A stretch of 64,000 bases of DNA, taken from positions 1 through 64,000 of the forward strand of contig CALUTY010000011.1 of the NCBI GenBank assembly GCA_944323825.1, read 5' to 3'. Positions 34,293 through 41,428 of this stretch are shown piece by piece. Numbering within the stretch: the stretch's first letter is position 1; each line of letters starts with the position of its first letter. The notes beneath the pieces were generated by a model that was not told the DNA's origin, did no database searches, and was given only the letters and a program-made list of their open reading frames with translations. A program made the translations under genes and the position numbers. This stretch comes from an uncultured Bacteroidales bacterium. Its GTDB lineage: Bacteria; Bacteroidota; Bacteroidia; Bacteroidales; UBA932.

Positions 34293-36899
34293 CTACAACG
34301 TTATCTCCTGTCTTAAAGGGAGTTCGGCGGATGATGGCCCGACATATATCCGGAATGTGCCCGGCTCCACGACGAACCTGTCCTGCCTGATGTCGAAAAA
34401 TGAGAAGGCTCCGGCATCCAATGTCACGGAAACATGCTTCGTTTCGCCCTTTTTCAGGAAGACCTTTTCATAGCCTTTCAATTCTTTCAACGGCCTGGGC
34501 ACGGAGCACTCCACATCACCGACATATATCTGGGCGGTTTCCCATGCGTCCATCCTGCCTGTGTTGGTGACATTGAAATCCACCCTGACCTCAGTATCCG
34601 AAATCCTCTCCAGATTCAGACCGGAATATTCAAACGAAGTGTAGGAAAGCCCGTAGCCGAACGGCCAGCAGACCCCTTCCGGCCAGCACTTGCCTGTGGC
34701 CCAGACCTCGTCGGCATCGGCCTTCCTGTCATAGCCACGGTAGCCGACAAAGACGCCCTCGGTATATGTGACGCGCTTCTTTTCGTCATAGTAGCTGTCA
34801 TGTACAGGGTTGTCCTCCCAGCTGCGCTCGATGGTGATCGGAAGCTTGCCGCTCGGGGAAATCTTCCCTGTAAGGATTTCCGCCACTGCAGTGCCGCCTT
34901 CCTGACCCGGATACCAGGCCATCAGGATGGCTTCCACCCCGTCAGACCAGCCGCGGAAATCAACTCCGCCACCGGCATTTATCACAACCGCCACATTGTC
35001 GTGCATGGATGTTATCCGGGAGATCAGGTCAGTCTGGGACTTCTGCATTGCGAATGGCCTGTCCCAGCCCTCGCCCTCGGTGTTGCTGTTGAAACCGGCG
35101 CAGAATACGACGGCATCCGCCCTGTCAATGGATTTCTCCAGAAGGCTCTCGTCCATAAGTCCGGCCTTCAGGGACACCTTGGCCTCGCCGGCATTGTCGA
35201 AAAATTCAAAAAGGATATCGTATGTCTGCCCGGCCTTTACATCAAGAAAAGCGGTTCTGGTGCTGTAGGAATGGTTGCCCCAGTCCCCTCCGAGAACCTT
35301 GCCGTCCACAGTTATCCTGTAGCCGTCATCCCCTGCCATCTCGAAACGGACGACCCCGTCCGACACTGCGGTGTAGAAGCCGCTCCAGGCAGCAGCGAAC
35401 TTGTCGTCAGGAAGCCCTTCCATAGGAGAGCCGTAGCCCCATGCATGATCAACGGACTGCTCAGTTCCGGAGAAGAAAATCTCTCCCTCCGGGCGTACAT
35501 TATTATAATATCTTACATTGAATCCCTGCTGACCGTCCTGCGCAGATGTCCTGATTTCCGGAATTATGTCCTTGTAGAGTTCAGCATCCGACAGCAGCTC
35601 CACATTCTTCTCTCCGCAGGCATTCTTCAAGCCCTGATATACGGACACAGTGGAAATCGGCGTCACGAAACCGCTGCCGCCTCCAGTCGGAATCACATCG
35701 GCATTGGGTCCGAGCACAAGGATATGTCCCTTGCCGAGAGGAAGGGCATTTTTCTTCTTGCCGACGGCTTCATTTTTCAGGAGCACGATTCCCTGCCTGG
35801 CAATGTCAAGGGCCGTCTGCCGCGAAGCCGGATTGTCCTCCGGAATCGACGGATCGCCTGCAGGGGCATCAAGGAATCCGAAGGCGGAGAAGGTCTGCAG
35901 GATGTGCTGCACCTTTTCGTCAATGGCAGCCTCGTCTATGACTCCTGTCTCCATGAGAGGCAGTATCTTTTCCGGAGTGAAATATACGGCTTTCGGACAT
36001 TCGAGATCCAGCCCTCCGTTTACAGCTCCCGAAGTGGAGTAAACCGAGGTCCAGTCAGACATAACTATGCCGTCAAAGCCCCAGAGGTCGCGGAGAATCC
36101 GGATATTGAGCCACGGATTTTCAGTGGAATGCAGGCCCCATACAAGATTGTAGCTGTCCATGACAGAGCCCACCCCGGCCTCCTGCACGGCCTTGCGGAA
36201 TGCCGGAAAATAGATTTCATGGAGCGTCCTTTCGTCTACATCCGAGCTCACGCTGTGCCTGTTCGGCTCAAGCTGGTTGTTGGCAGCAAAATGCTTGACG
36301 ACGGCCATCACTCCCTCGTCCTGCACTCCAAGTATGTATTGCTTTGCCGTTTCTGATGTCAGATATGGATCCTCCCCGAAATATTCGTAGTTGCGCCCGA
36401 GCATGGGAGCCCTGTAGATGTTGACCCCCGGTCCGAGAAGAATGCTCACCCCTCTCGCCTTTGCATCCTGTCCCAGCCCATGTCCGAGCCGTGAGGCAAG
36501 CTCCCTGTTCCATGCGGACGCGGTCAGTGTACCGCATGGGTAGAGAGTGCTTTTCGTGTTGTTTCTGATCCCGACAGGCCCGTCGGCGATCTTTATCGCA
36601 GGGATTCCGAGGCGGTCGACGGCCCTCAGATGGAAAGACTTTTCCCCTGCAATGTAACTGATCTTTTCTTCGAGTGTCATCCTTGAAACGAGATCCGCAG
36701 CCCTGAGGCTGTCTTCCTTAGTGATGACCACCCTGACGGCCGGTGCCGCCTCTTCTTCGGACACTGACGTCATATCCGGCGCTCCTGCCGGAATTCCGGC
36801 ACCTGACATATTCAGCCCAGCCAAAAGTCCGGCAGCCGCCAGAAGCCCCCAAAGGGATTTTACGCTAACCATAGTCTTCTTCAGTCTTAATGTTTCCAT
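34293..36899 (-). CDS. GH3 glycosidase with PA14 insert
   Basis: The 868-residue protein is taken from ATG 36899 (METLRLKKTM); ATG 36872 gives a tighter signal peptide (MVSVKSLWGLLAAAGLLAG). GH3 N-domain is at about 60-345 with nucleophile Asp282 in IVMSDWTS and 'ADGPVGIR' at 105-112. The C-domain is interrupted by a PA14 domain at about 459-580 (GFNVRYYNNVRPEG, 'AGDDGYRITVDGKVLGG'), and an Fn3-like domain ends the protein. PA14-containing GH3 enzymes are typical beta-glucosidases, with PA14 shaping the aglycone site. It is the first gene after the gene-remnant region and has a -7 box about 30 bases upstream. Confidence 0.9.
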   Translation of the reverse strand: METLRLKKTMVSVKSLWGLLAAAGLLAGLNMSGAGIPAGAPDMTSVSEEEAAPAVRVVITKEDSLRAADLVSRMTLEEKISYIAGEKSFHLRAVDRLGIPAIKIADGPVGIRNNTKSTLYPCGTLTASAWNRELASRLGHGLGQDAKARGVSILLGPGVNIYRAPMLGRNYEYFGEDPYLTSETAKQYILGVQDEGVMAVVKHFAANNQLEPNRHSVSSDVDERTLHEIYFPAFRKAVQEAGVGSVMDSYNLVWGLHSTENPWLNIRILRDLWGFDGIVMSDWTSVYSTSGAVNGGLDLECPKAVYFTPEKILPLMETGVIDEAAIDEKVQHILQTFSAFGFLDAPAGDPSIPEDNPASRQTALDIARQGIVLLKNEAVGKKKNALPLGKGHILVLGPNADVIPTGGGSGFVTPISTVSVYQGLKNACGEKNVELLSDAELYKDIIPEIRTSAQDGQQGFNVRYYNNVRPEGEIFFSGTEQSVDHAWGYGSPMEGLPDDKFAAAWSGFYTAVSDGVVRFEMAGDDGYRITVDGKVLGGDWGNHSYSTRTAFLDVKAGQTYDILFEFFDNAGEAKVSLKAGLMDESLLEKSIDRADAVVFCAGFNSNTEGEGWDRPFAMQKSQTDLISRITSMHDNVAVVINAGGGVDFRGWSDGVEAILMAWYPGQEGGTAVAEILTGKISPSGKLPITIERSWEDNPVHDSYYDEKKRVTYTEGVFVGYRGYDRKADADEVWATGKCWPEGVCWPFGYGLSYTSFEYSGLNLERISDTEVRVDFNVTNTGRMDAWETAQIYVGDVECSVPRPLKELKGYEKVFLKKGETKHVSVTLDAGAFSFFDIRQDRFVVEPGTFRIYVGPSSAELPLRQEITL

Positions 36900-36928
36900 G
36901 TGGTTTTGTGTTCGTACACAATTATCCG

Positions 36929-36936
36929 CAAAAGTA
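36929..36936 (-). promoter_or_regulatory. Internal PUL promoter before GH3-PA14
   Basis: The minus strand reads TACTTTTG (36936-36929), matching TAnnTTTG, with ATTG (36960-36957) 20 bases upstream as a weak -33. The start codon is 30 bases downstream. Confidence 0.5.
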
Positions 36937-36988
36937 AACATTTTTTCTTACCGGCGCAATACCCTGAAGAAGATTTGTCAAATCATGA

Positions 36989-37414
36989 CTACCGGACGCC
37001 CTGCCGAAGCTGCTCTATCGGAATAAGTGGAATAAAAAAAGAGCCAAGAGGCGTACCTTTCAGGTTTTTCATCATTACACCACGTAAAGCTCCCATCGCA
37101 GTCACCAGAAAAGTGTCTATGACCAGAGGGTTCTGCGAAGAGAATGTGCCGTCGCCATTCATATTTATGATTTCAGTTATCGGAGACAATCCGAATGTCA
37201 TCATTATGGCATTTTCAGCAAGAGGAATTTCATTTTCACCATATACAAGTGCTGCCTTTGCCTTGACTATAACTTTGTCATCATCCATCAGCGGTCTGAT
37301 GTCATGTCCAGCCCTGACCTGCAGATTTTCAGGTTCAAAAGAATCATAGTCAAAATCATAATCCATCCTGAACTCTGTCTCCGCCAGTGATTCAAGTCTA
37401 TATTTGATCTCCAT
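36989..37414 (-). CDS. SecB-like protein (possible toxin-antitoxin chaperone)
   Basis: This 141-residue cytoplasmic protein starts at ATG 37414 (MEIKYRLES). Predicted fold: several beta strands (VIVKAKAALVYG, 'NAIMMTFGL'), then a helix 'FLVTAMGALRGVMMKNLKG' and a terminal 'FFIPLIPIEQL'. The final helix plus P-x-x-P end resembles SecB and SecB-like chaperones of tripartite toxin-antitoxin-chaperone systems. It sits right after remains of a putative antitoxin and toxin on the same strand, the gene order of such systems. The assignment rests on pattern resemblance. The gene is intact. Confidence 0.55.
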   Translation of the reverse strand: MEIKYRLESLAETEFRMDYDFDYDSFEPENLQVRAGHDIRPLMDDDKVIVKAKAALVYGENEIPLAENAIMMTFGLSPITEIINMNGDGTFSSQNPLVIDTFLVTAMGALRGVMMKNLKGTPLGSFFIPLIPIEQLRQGVR

Positions 37415-37425
37415 AAGCAATATAT

Positions 37426-37665
37426 TTACAATGCGGCTGATGAGCTGAACTTTGAACAGGACTGCCGGCCATCGAAAGAAGCAGGAATTACTCCGGAATC
37501 AGTCATTGCATATACGGTAGAGCCCTTCCTTTTTGCCACTTTCAGACTGGATGCACTGTCATTTACCTTTACTGTGGACACATCCGATAAATTAAAGATG
37601 TTCAATCCCAGACATGCATTTATGTCAGAAAGCGTATCAAGTGAATAATGGCTCTGTTTATGCAT
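37426..37665 (-). pseudogene. C-terminal fragment of a putative Xre-family antitoxin
   Basis: The open stretch reads SHYSLDTLSDINACLGLNIF and then about 50 polar residues ending in SKFSSSAAL. 'LDTLSDI...LGLNIFNL' matches the last helix of Xre-type HTH antitoxins, but the DNA-binding helices that should precede it are missing. The frame overlaps the end of the putative toxin remnant (37620). The polar tail after the HTH is where chaperone-addiction segments lie in tripartite systems. A plausible fragment, but identity is inferred from one short motif. Confidence 0.4.
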
Positions 37666-37933
37666 GCCGCAAGCGCCTTCATCTGCCTGTACCGCAAGGC
37701 AACTACCCCGTCGCCGGGAGCACCTTCGTTTTCCTTGAAGAACTGGACCCTGCATCCCGTAAAATGCCCCATCGCATAAAGCCTGGCGGCCATTTCCTTC
37801 AGTTCATTCACATATTCTCTGTTATCTTCAAAGAAATGGTCCACCAAAGTCATATCGTCCCCTCAAACATAATGGAATATATCCTGGCCATACTGCCGGA
37901 AAATTCTTCTATATCGATTATATCGAATTTCAT
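37620..37933 (-). pseudogene. Remnant of a putative toxin gene, frameshifted
   Basis: A 27-codon frame starting at ATG 37933 (MKFDIIDIEEFSGSMARIYS) stops at about 37851, and a second frame (MTLVDHFFEDNREYVNELKE, start 37853) overlaps it by ATGA. Read with a one-base shift they make one continuous acidic protein, 'FEG-D-DMTLVDHFFEDN'. The second frame then runs from 'GDGVVALRYRQMKALAACIN' to a stop at 37620. I suspect an internal deletion near RYRQM, because the body is very short. The toxin call depends on the neighbours. Two overlapping small genes are the alternative. Confidence 0.4.
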
Positions 37934-38045
37934 AGTTTTAATTTACAGGTTTCGTTTTCCGTTAAACACCGGACAAAAAATAAATAAAAAATCAGCATAT
38001 ATCCAAATTTTATAAGATTTTTAGAAACCTCCCCAAAAATAAAAT

Positions 38046-38074
38046 GAGGGCAGCCGTACATGACGGCTACCCTC
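38046..38074 (-). terminator. Hairpin terminator after the GH3/thioredoxin remnant
   Basis: Twelve-base arms (38046-38057 and 38063-38074, one mismatch) with a 5-base loop are followed on the minus strand by ATTTTATTTTT. It would end the upstream PUL transcript. In the 37934-38192 gap I see no gene, only this hairpin and AT-rich sequence. Confidence 0.65.
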
Positions 38075-38192
38075 GGGCACTACCAAATAAACACACTACC
38101 TTAAATTTGATATGCCGCAGAGAGCACTGCACTGAATATTATTCCACAGTAAGTGCATCTGAAGCCCGGAAGCAGATCTGTCAATTCAGACT

Positions 38193-38585
38193 TCAGCCAT
38201 GGTCCCTGAAGTCATTGCGAAGCTCATATTTTCCGGACCTGTCCACAAGGACATACGACGGAATACCGTCAATACCGAACTTGTCGTAAAGATGTACGGT
38301 CTCTGTAACGGCACGGTTGGAAACATTCGTCACTTTCACGGATGCCTTCACCGTCTTGTCTCCTGCATCATACGATGCTGTCATGTCAGAATAGTCCACA
38401 GTGCTGTACGAAAGGCCGTAGCCGAACGGATAGAGAGGATCCAGAGGGCAGTCGATATAGCCTGTACGATATTTGCGGAACGGGATATGCGGACGGCCTG
38501 TGGATTTCATGCTGTAATATATCGGGACCTGTCCGACATTCCGTGGGAATGTCATGGACAGACGGCCTGTAACAAATATCGTCAT
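38193..38585 (-). pseudogene. GH3 C-terminal fragment fused to a thioredoxin-like tail
   Basis: The 130-residue reading frame begins inside a GH3 C-terminal domain. Over residues 7-60 it matches the GH3 at 28498 at about 44 of 54 positions (FPRNVGQVPIYYSMKSTGRP, 'RKYRTGYIDC', 'LYPFGYGLSY'). The Fn3-like domain starts and then breaks off at 'VTETVHLY'. The remaining 30 residues (DKFGIDGIPSYVLVDRSGKY) are the end of a TlpA/thioredoxin-type domain. The catalytic GH3 domain is missing and there is no signal peptide. The frame's ATG overlaps the DUF4886 stop (ATGA). This is a double deletion scar of a former GH3 and a former thioredoxin gene. Confidence 0.85.
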
Positions 38586-39736
38586 AATTCTGACATGTCA
38601 GTCACTTCATAAGGATTCAGCACGGCGTTGTGTGCCGCGGTACGGGCAATGACAGCCTGTTCTGCAGAGACGGAAGACGGTCTCCACGAATTGTCCCGGG
38701 AATCCTTCCCTGTTATCGTCTCATACCATGTGCAGGCAGCGGCAAAACGTCCGTAGGCAGTGTTCAGGTGATATCCGTCCCTGTCCCATTCATCCCCGAT
38801 GGATGTTGTCCTGCCGTTCTGGATAGCAGTGCCGCTCGGTATCAGAAGCTTGATCTCGGCATGATTCTCCATTGATCTCCTGGATGCATCCACAATACCT
38901 TCATACATCACCATCTGTTCCTTGCCATAGTTAGGGAAAGCAGCATGTCCGGAATCCTTGGAATATGCCCAAGTCTGGTGGAACATCAGCTGCATGTGCG
39001 GATTCGAAGAATGCTCCTGGACATATTTGATGAGATTCCCGAGATACGGTTCATATTTGTCGTACATACCTGAATAGTCGCTCGCCTGCTGGAGACTGAT
39101 ATAGTCCCAGCTCTCGTCGGCAAGTGCCATTTCAAGCGAATAATTTTTCGTATTGGTCTTGTTGCCGTTCACGACTTTGCGATATTCATAGCTTGCGCTG
39201 TTGTTCTCTGCATTCGACCAGTGCTTTTCAAGAGAACATCCTCCGATGTACATGTTCCCGATTATGACTTCCTCGCCCGCCTCATCGAAAAGATTCCACA
39301 GATACTGCTCCACGGCATCCTGCGAAAAGCTGTTGCCGATGGCGAGGATTCTAAGAGGCACCGGCTCTGCAGGCGGCACTTCCAGCACGGTGAAATTTAC
39401 CGTAGCGGACAGACGCTTCGTTTCCCCCGGGCATTCTACCTTGACAACCGCACTGCCCGGCTTTTCGCCGCGTACGATTATGCTTGAATTGTTGTCCTCG
39501 GATATGGTAAGTACGGAAGAATCGGAAACGGTCCATTCGTAATCGAAATCCTTGGCTTCATCATCGCTGAATTTCGGGTTTATTTCGTATTCATCACCCA
39601 CATACATGCTTGCGGATGACGGACTTATGATAAGCCACCGGCTGCTCGGGACAGGGTCCGCAGCGGTGTTGCCGTCGCAGGCAAGGAAAAGGCCTGCGGA
39701 GAGCATTGTCAGTAAAAAGGCTAAAGTCTTGCGCAT
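38582..39736 (-). CDS. DUF4886 (SGNH-like) lipoprotein with Ig/Big2-like N-domain
   Basis: The protein has 384 residues with a lipoprotein signal (AGLFLAC, Cys20). Residues 33-125 are a Big2-like Ig fold (SSASMYVGDEYEINPKFSDD). Residues 128-375 are DUF4886, closely similar to the N-terminal part of the fusion at 19365: AIGNSFSQDAVEQYLWNLFD, 'GGCSLEKHWSNAENN', 'DRDGYHLNTAYGRFAAACTW'. The Ser in GNSF and the Asp/His in RDGYHL are the candidate catalytic residues of an esterase or acetylesterase. It lies directly upstream of a GH3 remnant, so both loci once paired DUF4886 with GH3. The reaction is not established. Confidence 0.85.
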   Translation of the reverse strand: MRKTLAFLLTMLSAGLFLACDGNTAADPVPSSRWLIISPSSASMYVGDEYEINPKFSDDEAKDFDYEWTVSDSSVLTISEDNNSSIIVRGEKPGSAVVKVECPGETKRLSATVNFTVLEVPPAEPVPLRILAIGNSFSQDAVEQYLWNLFDEAGEEVIIGNMYIGGCSLEKHWSNAENNSASYEYRKVVNGNKTNTKNYSLEMALADESWDYISLQQASDYSGMYDKYEPYLGNLIKYVQEHSSNPHMQLMFHQTWAYSKDSGHAAFPNYGKEQMVMYEGIVDASRRSMENHAEIKLLIPSGTAIQNGRTTSIGDEWDRDGYHLNTAYGRFAAACTWYETITGKDSRDNSWRPSSVSAEQAVIARTAAHNAVLNPYEVTDMSEL

Positions 39737-39741
39737 AAATT

Positions 39742-41400
39742 TCAGTTGACAGTTACATTTGCGAGTTTAACCCATCCTTCATCGGTCAGGAAATCCTTGT
39801 TGGCCGCCACTCTGATACCGATTTCATGGATTCCGTTTTCAGTTTCCATAGTCGTGTCGACAATGCCCGTGGCCCAGATATACCCTCCGATCGACACTGA
39901 TTTCATGGAAATGTCGAAGGAATAGGAAGTCGGCGAGCCCTTCAGCCATTTGGAAAGGTCGGAAGCTTCATCGACGAATTCATATACAGGTTTTTCGGTC
40001 TCCATGTCGAGCAGGGCGTACGCCACTTTGTACTTCTGGTTCCACTGCTTGAGATTTACCGGGCAATATCCCCATCCGAGATTCACCCAACGGGAAGTCA
40101 CGGTGACATCAGATCCAAGGCTCACTGACTGAGGCACCGAAGCCCTGTCCGGATAGAGGCGGTAGCCCCCTTCCTGGATGAACCTTTCCACATACGGGTA
40201 CGCTTCCTCGAACCATGTACGCACCTCATCGCCCGTACGGAAGTCCATCATGTTCACACAGGCGTTTTCTCCCTCAAGGAACTCACCCTCGCGGACATCC
40301 CCTGCCGTTTCGTATCCTTCCGCCGCGATACTCGACTGATGTCCGGGATTCGACCACACATATCCGCCTTCGAGGATTACAGGAAGCTTGTATTTCCACT
40401 GCTCCACATAATTGCGCTCCCAGTCGTTGTAGCCCCAGTCCTGGTTGTGCATGCCGAAAGAGTCAGCACGGAGACAGTAACCGTTGTCGATGGCTATCTG
40501 CAGCAGGTGCTCGCTGTCCGGCTGGGCCTGGGCGCCCGAGCTTCTCGGATGCCCGATCTGACGGTGGTAGTTGATTACGAGAGGCACCCTGGTAAAACAG
40601 CGTGAATACAGGGAGGTGATCCACTTCATGGTGTTTTCCTTGTATTCCGGTGTCTTGTCGGACACTATGCCGTCACCGTACTTCGTATACGTTACCCCGC
40701 CATCGGTCTCGGTACCGACAACTTCCAGACCTTCATAGCACACATTGTGGCCTTCTCCCCACTTGCCGAGACCATAGCCGTCAATGAAGGCGATTTTGGT
40801 CGGATCGTTGAATTTCGCGGCAAAATCCTCTATGAACTTCTCATAGTACTTGCGCCATGTCGGATCCAGGACATTAGGGACCTTGCGGTCGCTGAATCTG
40901 GGGATTTCCGAAGAAGGCCAATAGGCTGCTCCCTTCTCATAAACCCACTCAGGCGTATTCGCGCCCTGGTCACGACCGTCCACTACCACCCGGAAAGCCA
41001 TTGGAAGGCCAAGCTCCTGGGCACGGGTGTAAATCTTGTACAGCTTGCTGTCAGGATCATCCCAAAAATAGACTCCTTCCTCAGGATTGAAATTGCGCCA
41101 GCTGGTACGGACATATATGCATGTCGAATAGTCGGACACCCTGACACTCTTGCCGAGAGACGACACATAGTACTCGGTATCGAGATAGGAAGGGTCAGCC
41201 GTTCCGGAAACATACATGGCCCAGCCTGTCAGAGGGTTTTTCAGGACAGACTTCCTGTCCGCTATGATTTTCACTTCAATGTTATCCTCCGGCACCGAAG
41301 CATTTCCGTCGCCGTTGTCATCGGGATTTTCCTTTCCGTCGCATGAGACAGCCAGAAAAAAGGCCAGCAACGGCATCGCAATAGCAGTGATGAATTTCAT
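39742..41400 (-). CDS. DUF4874/DUF4832-type lipoprotein, putative glycosidase (paralog 2)
   Basis: The 552-residue protein starts at ATG 41400 (MKFITAIAMPLLAFFLAVSC). It shares with paralogs 1 and 3 the NPLTGWAMYV start of the barrel, 'NPEEGVYFW', 'VVDGRDQG', Glu216 in GLGKWGEGH, 'VNMMDFR', Glu344 in VILEGGY, and 'NLGWGYCPVNLKQWNQ'. A 25-residue insert after Glu216 ('VVGTETDGGVTYTKYGDG') is not in paralog 1. The tail is a beta-sandwich (LSKWLKGSPTSYSFDIS). Lipid-anchored and probably on the surface or in the periplasm. It is 6 bases from the DUF4886 gene and 28 from paralog 3, so co-transcribed. Confidence 0.85.
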   Translation of the reverse strand: MKFITAIAMPLLAFFLAVSCDGKENPDDNGDGNASVPEDNIEVKIIADRKSVLKNPLTGWAMYVSGTADPSYLDTEYYVSSLGKSVRVSDYSTCIYVRTSWRNFNPEEGVYFWDDPDSKLYKIYTRAQELGLPMAFRVVVDGRDQGANTPEWVYEKGAAYWPSSEIPRFSDRKVPNVLDPTWRKYYEKFIEDFAAKFNDPTKIAFIDGYGLGKWGEGHNVCYEGLEVVGTETDGGVTYTKYGDGIVSDKTPEYKENTMKWITSLYSRCFTRVPLVINYHRQIGHPRSSGAQAQPDSEHLLQIAIDNGYCLRADSFGMHNQDWGYNDWERNYVEQWKYKLPVILEGGYVWSNPGHQSSIAAEGYETAGDVREGEFLEGENACVNMMDFRTGDEVRTWFEEAYPYVERFIQEGGYRLYPDRASVPQSVSLGSDVTVTSRWVNLGWGYCPVNLKQWNQKYKVAYALLDMETEKPVYEFVDEASDLSKWLKGSPTSYSFDISMKSVSIGGYIWATGIVDTTMETENGIHEIGIRVAANKDFLTDEGWVKLANVTVN

Positions 41401-41428
41401 TTTACAAAATATGTTATCAACGTTCAAA

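Noticed and set aside
34434..36356. A 640-codon open frame on the plus strand
   Set aside because: It is exactly antisense to the GH3-PA14 gene, has no recognisable domain and no promoter. Such long antisense frames follow from the GC-rich codon use of the real gene.
37426..37933. An intact toxin-antitoxin system
   Set aside because: The frames are broken and overlap out of frame, the HTH DNA-binding part is absent, and the toxin candidate is interrupted. Listed as remnants instead.
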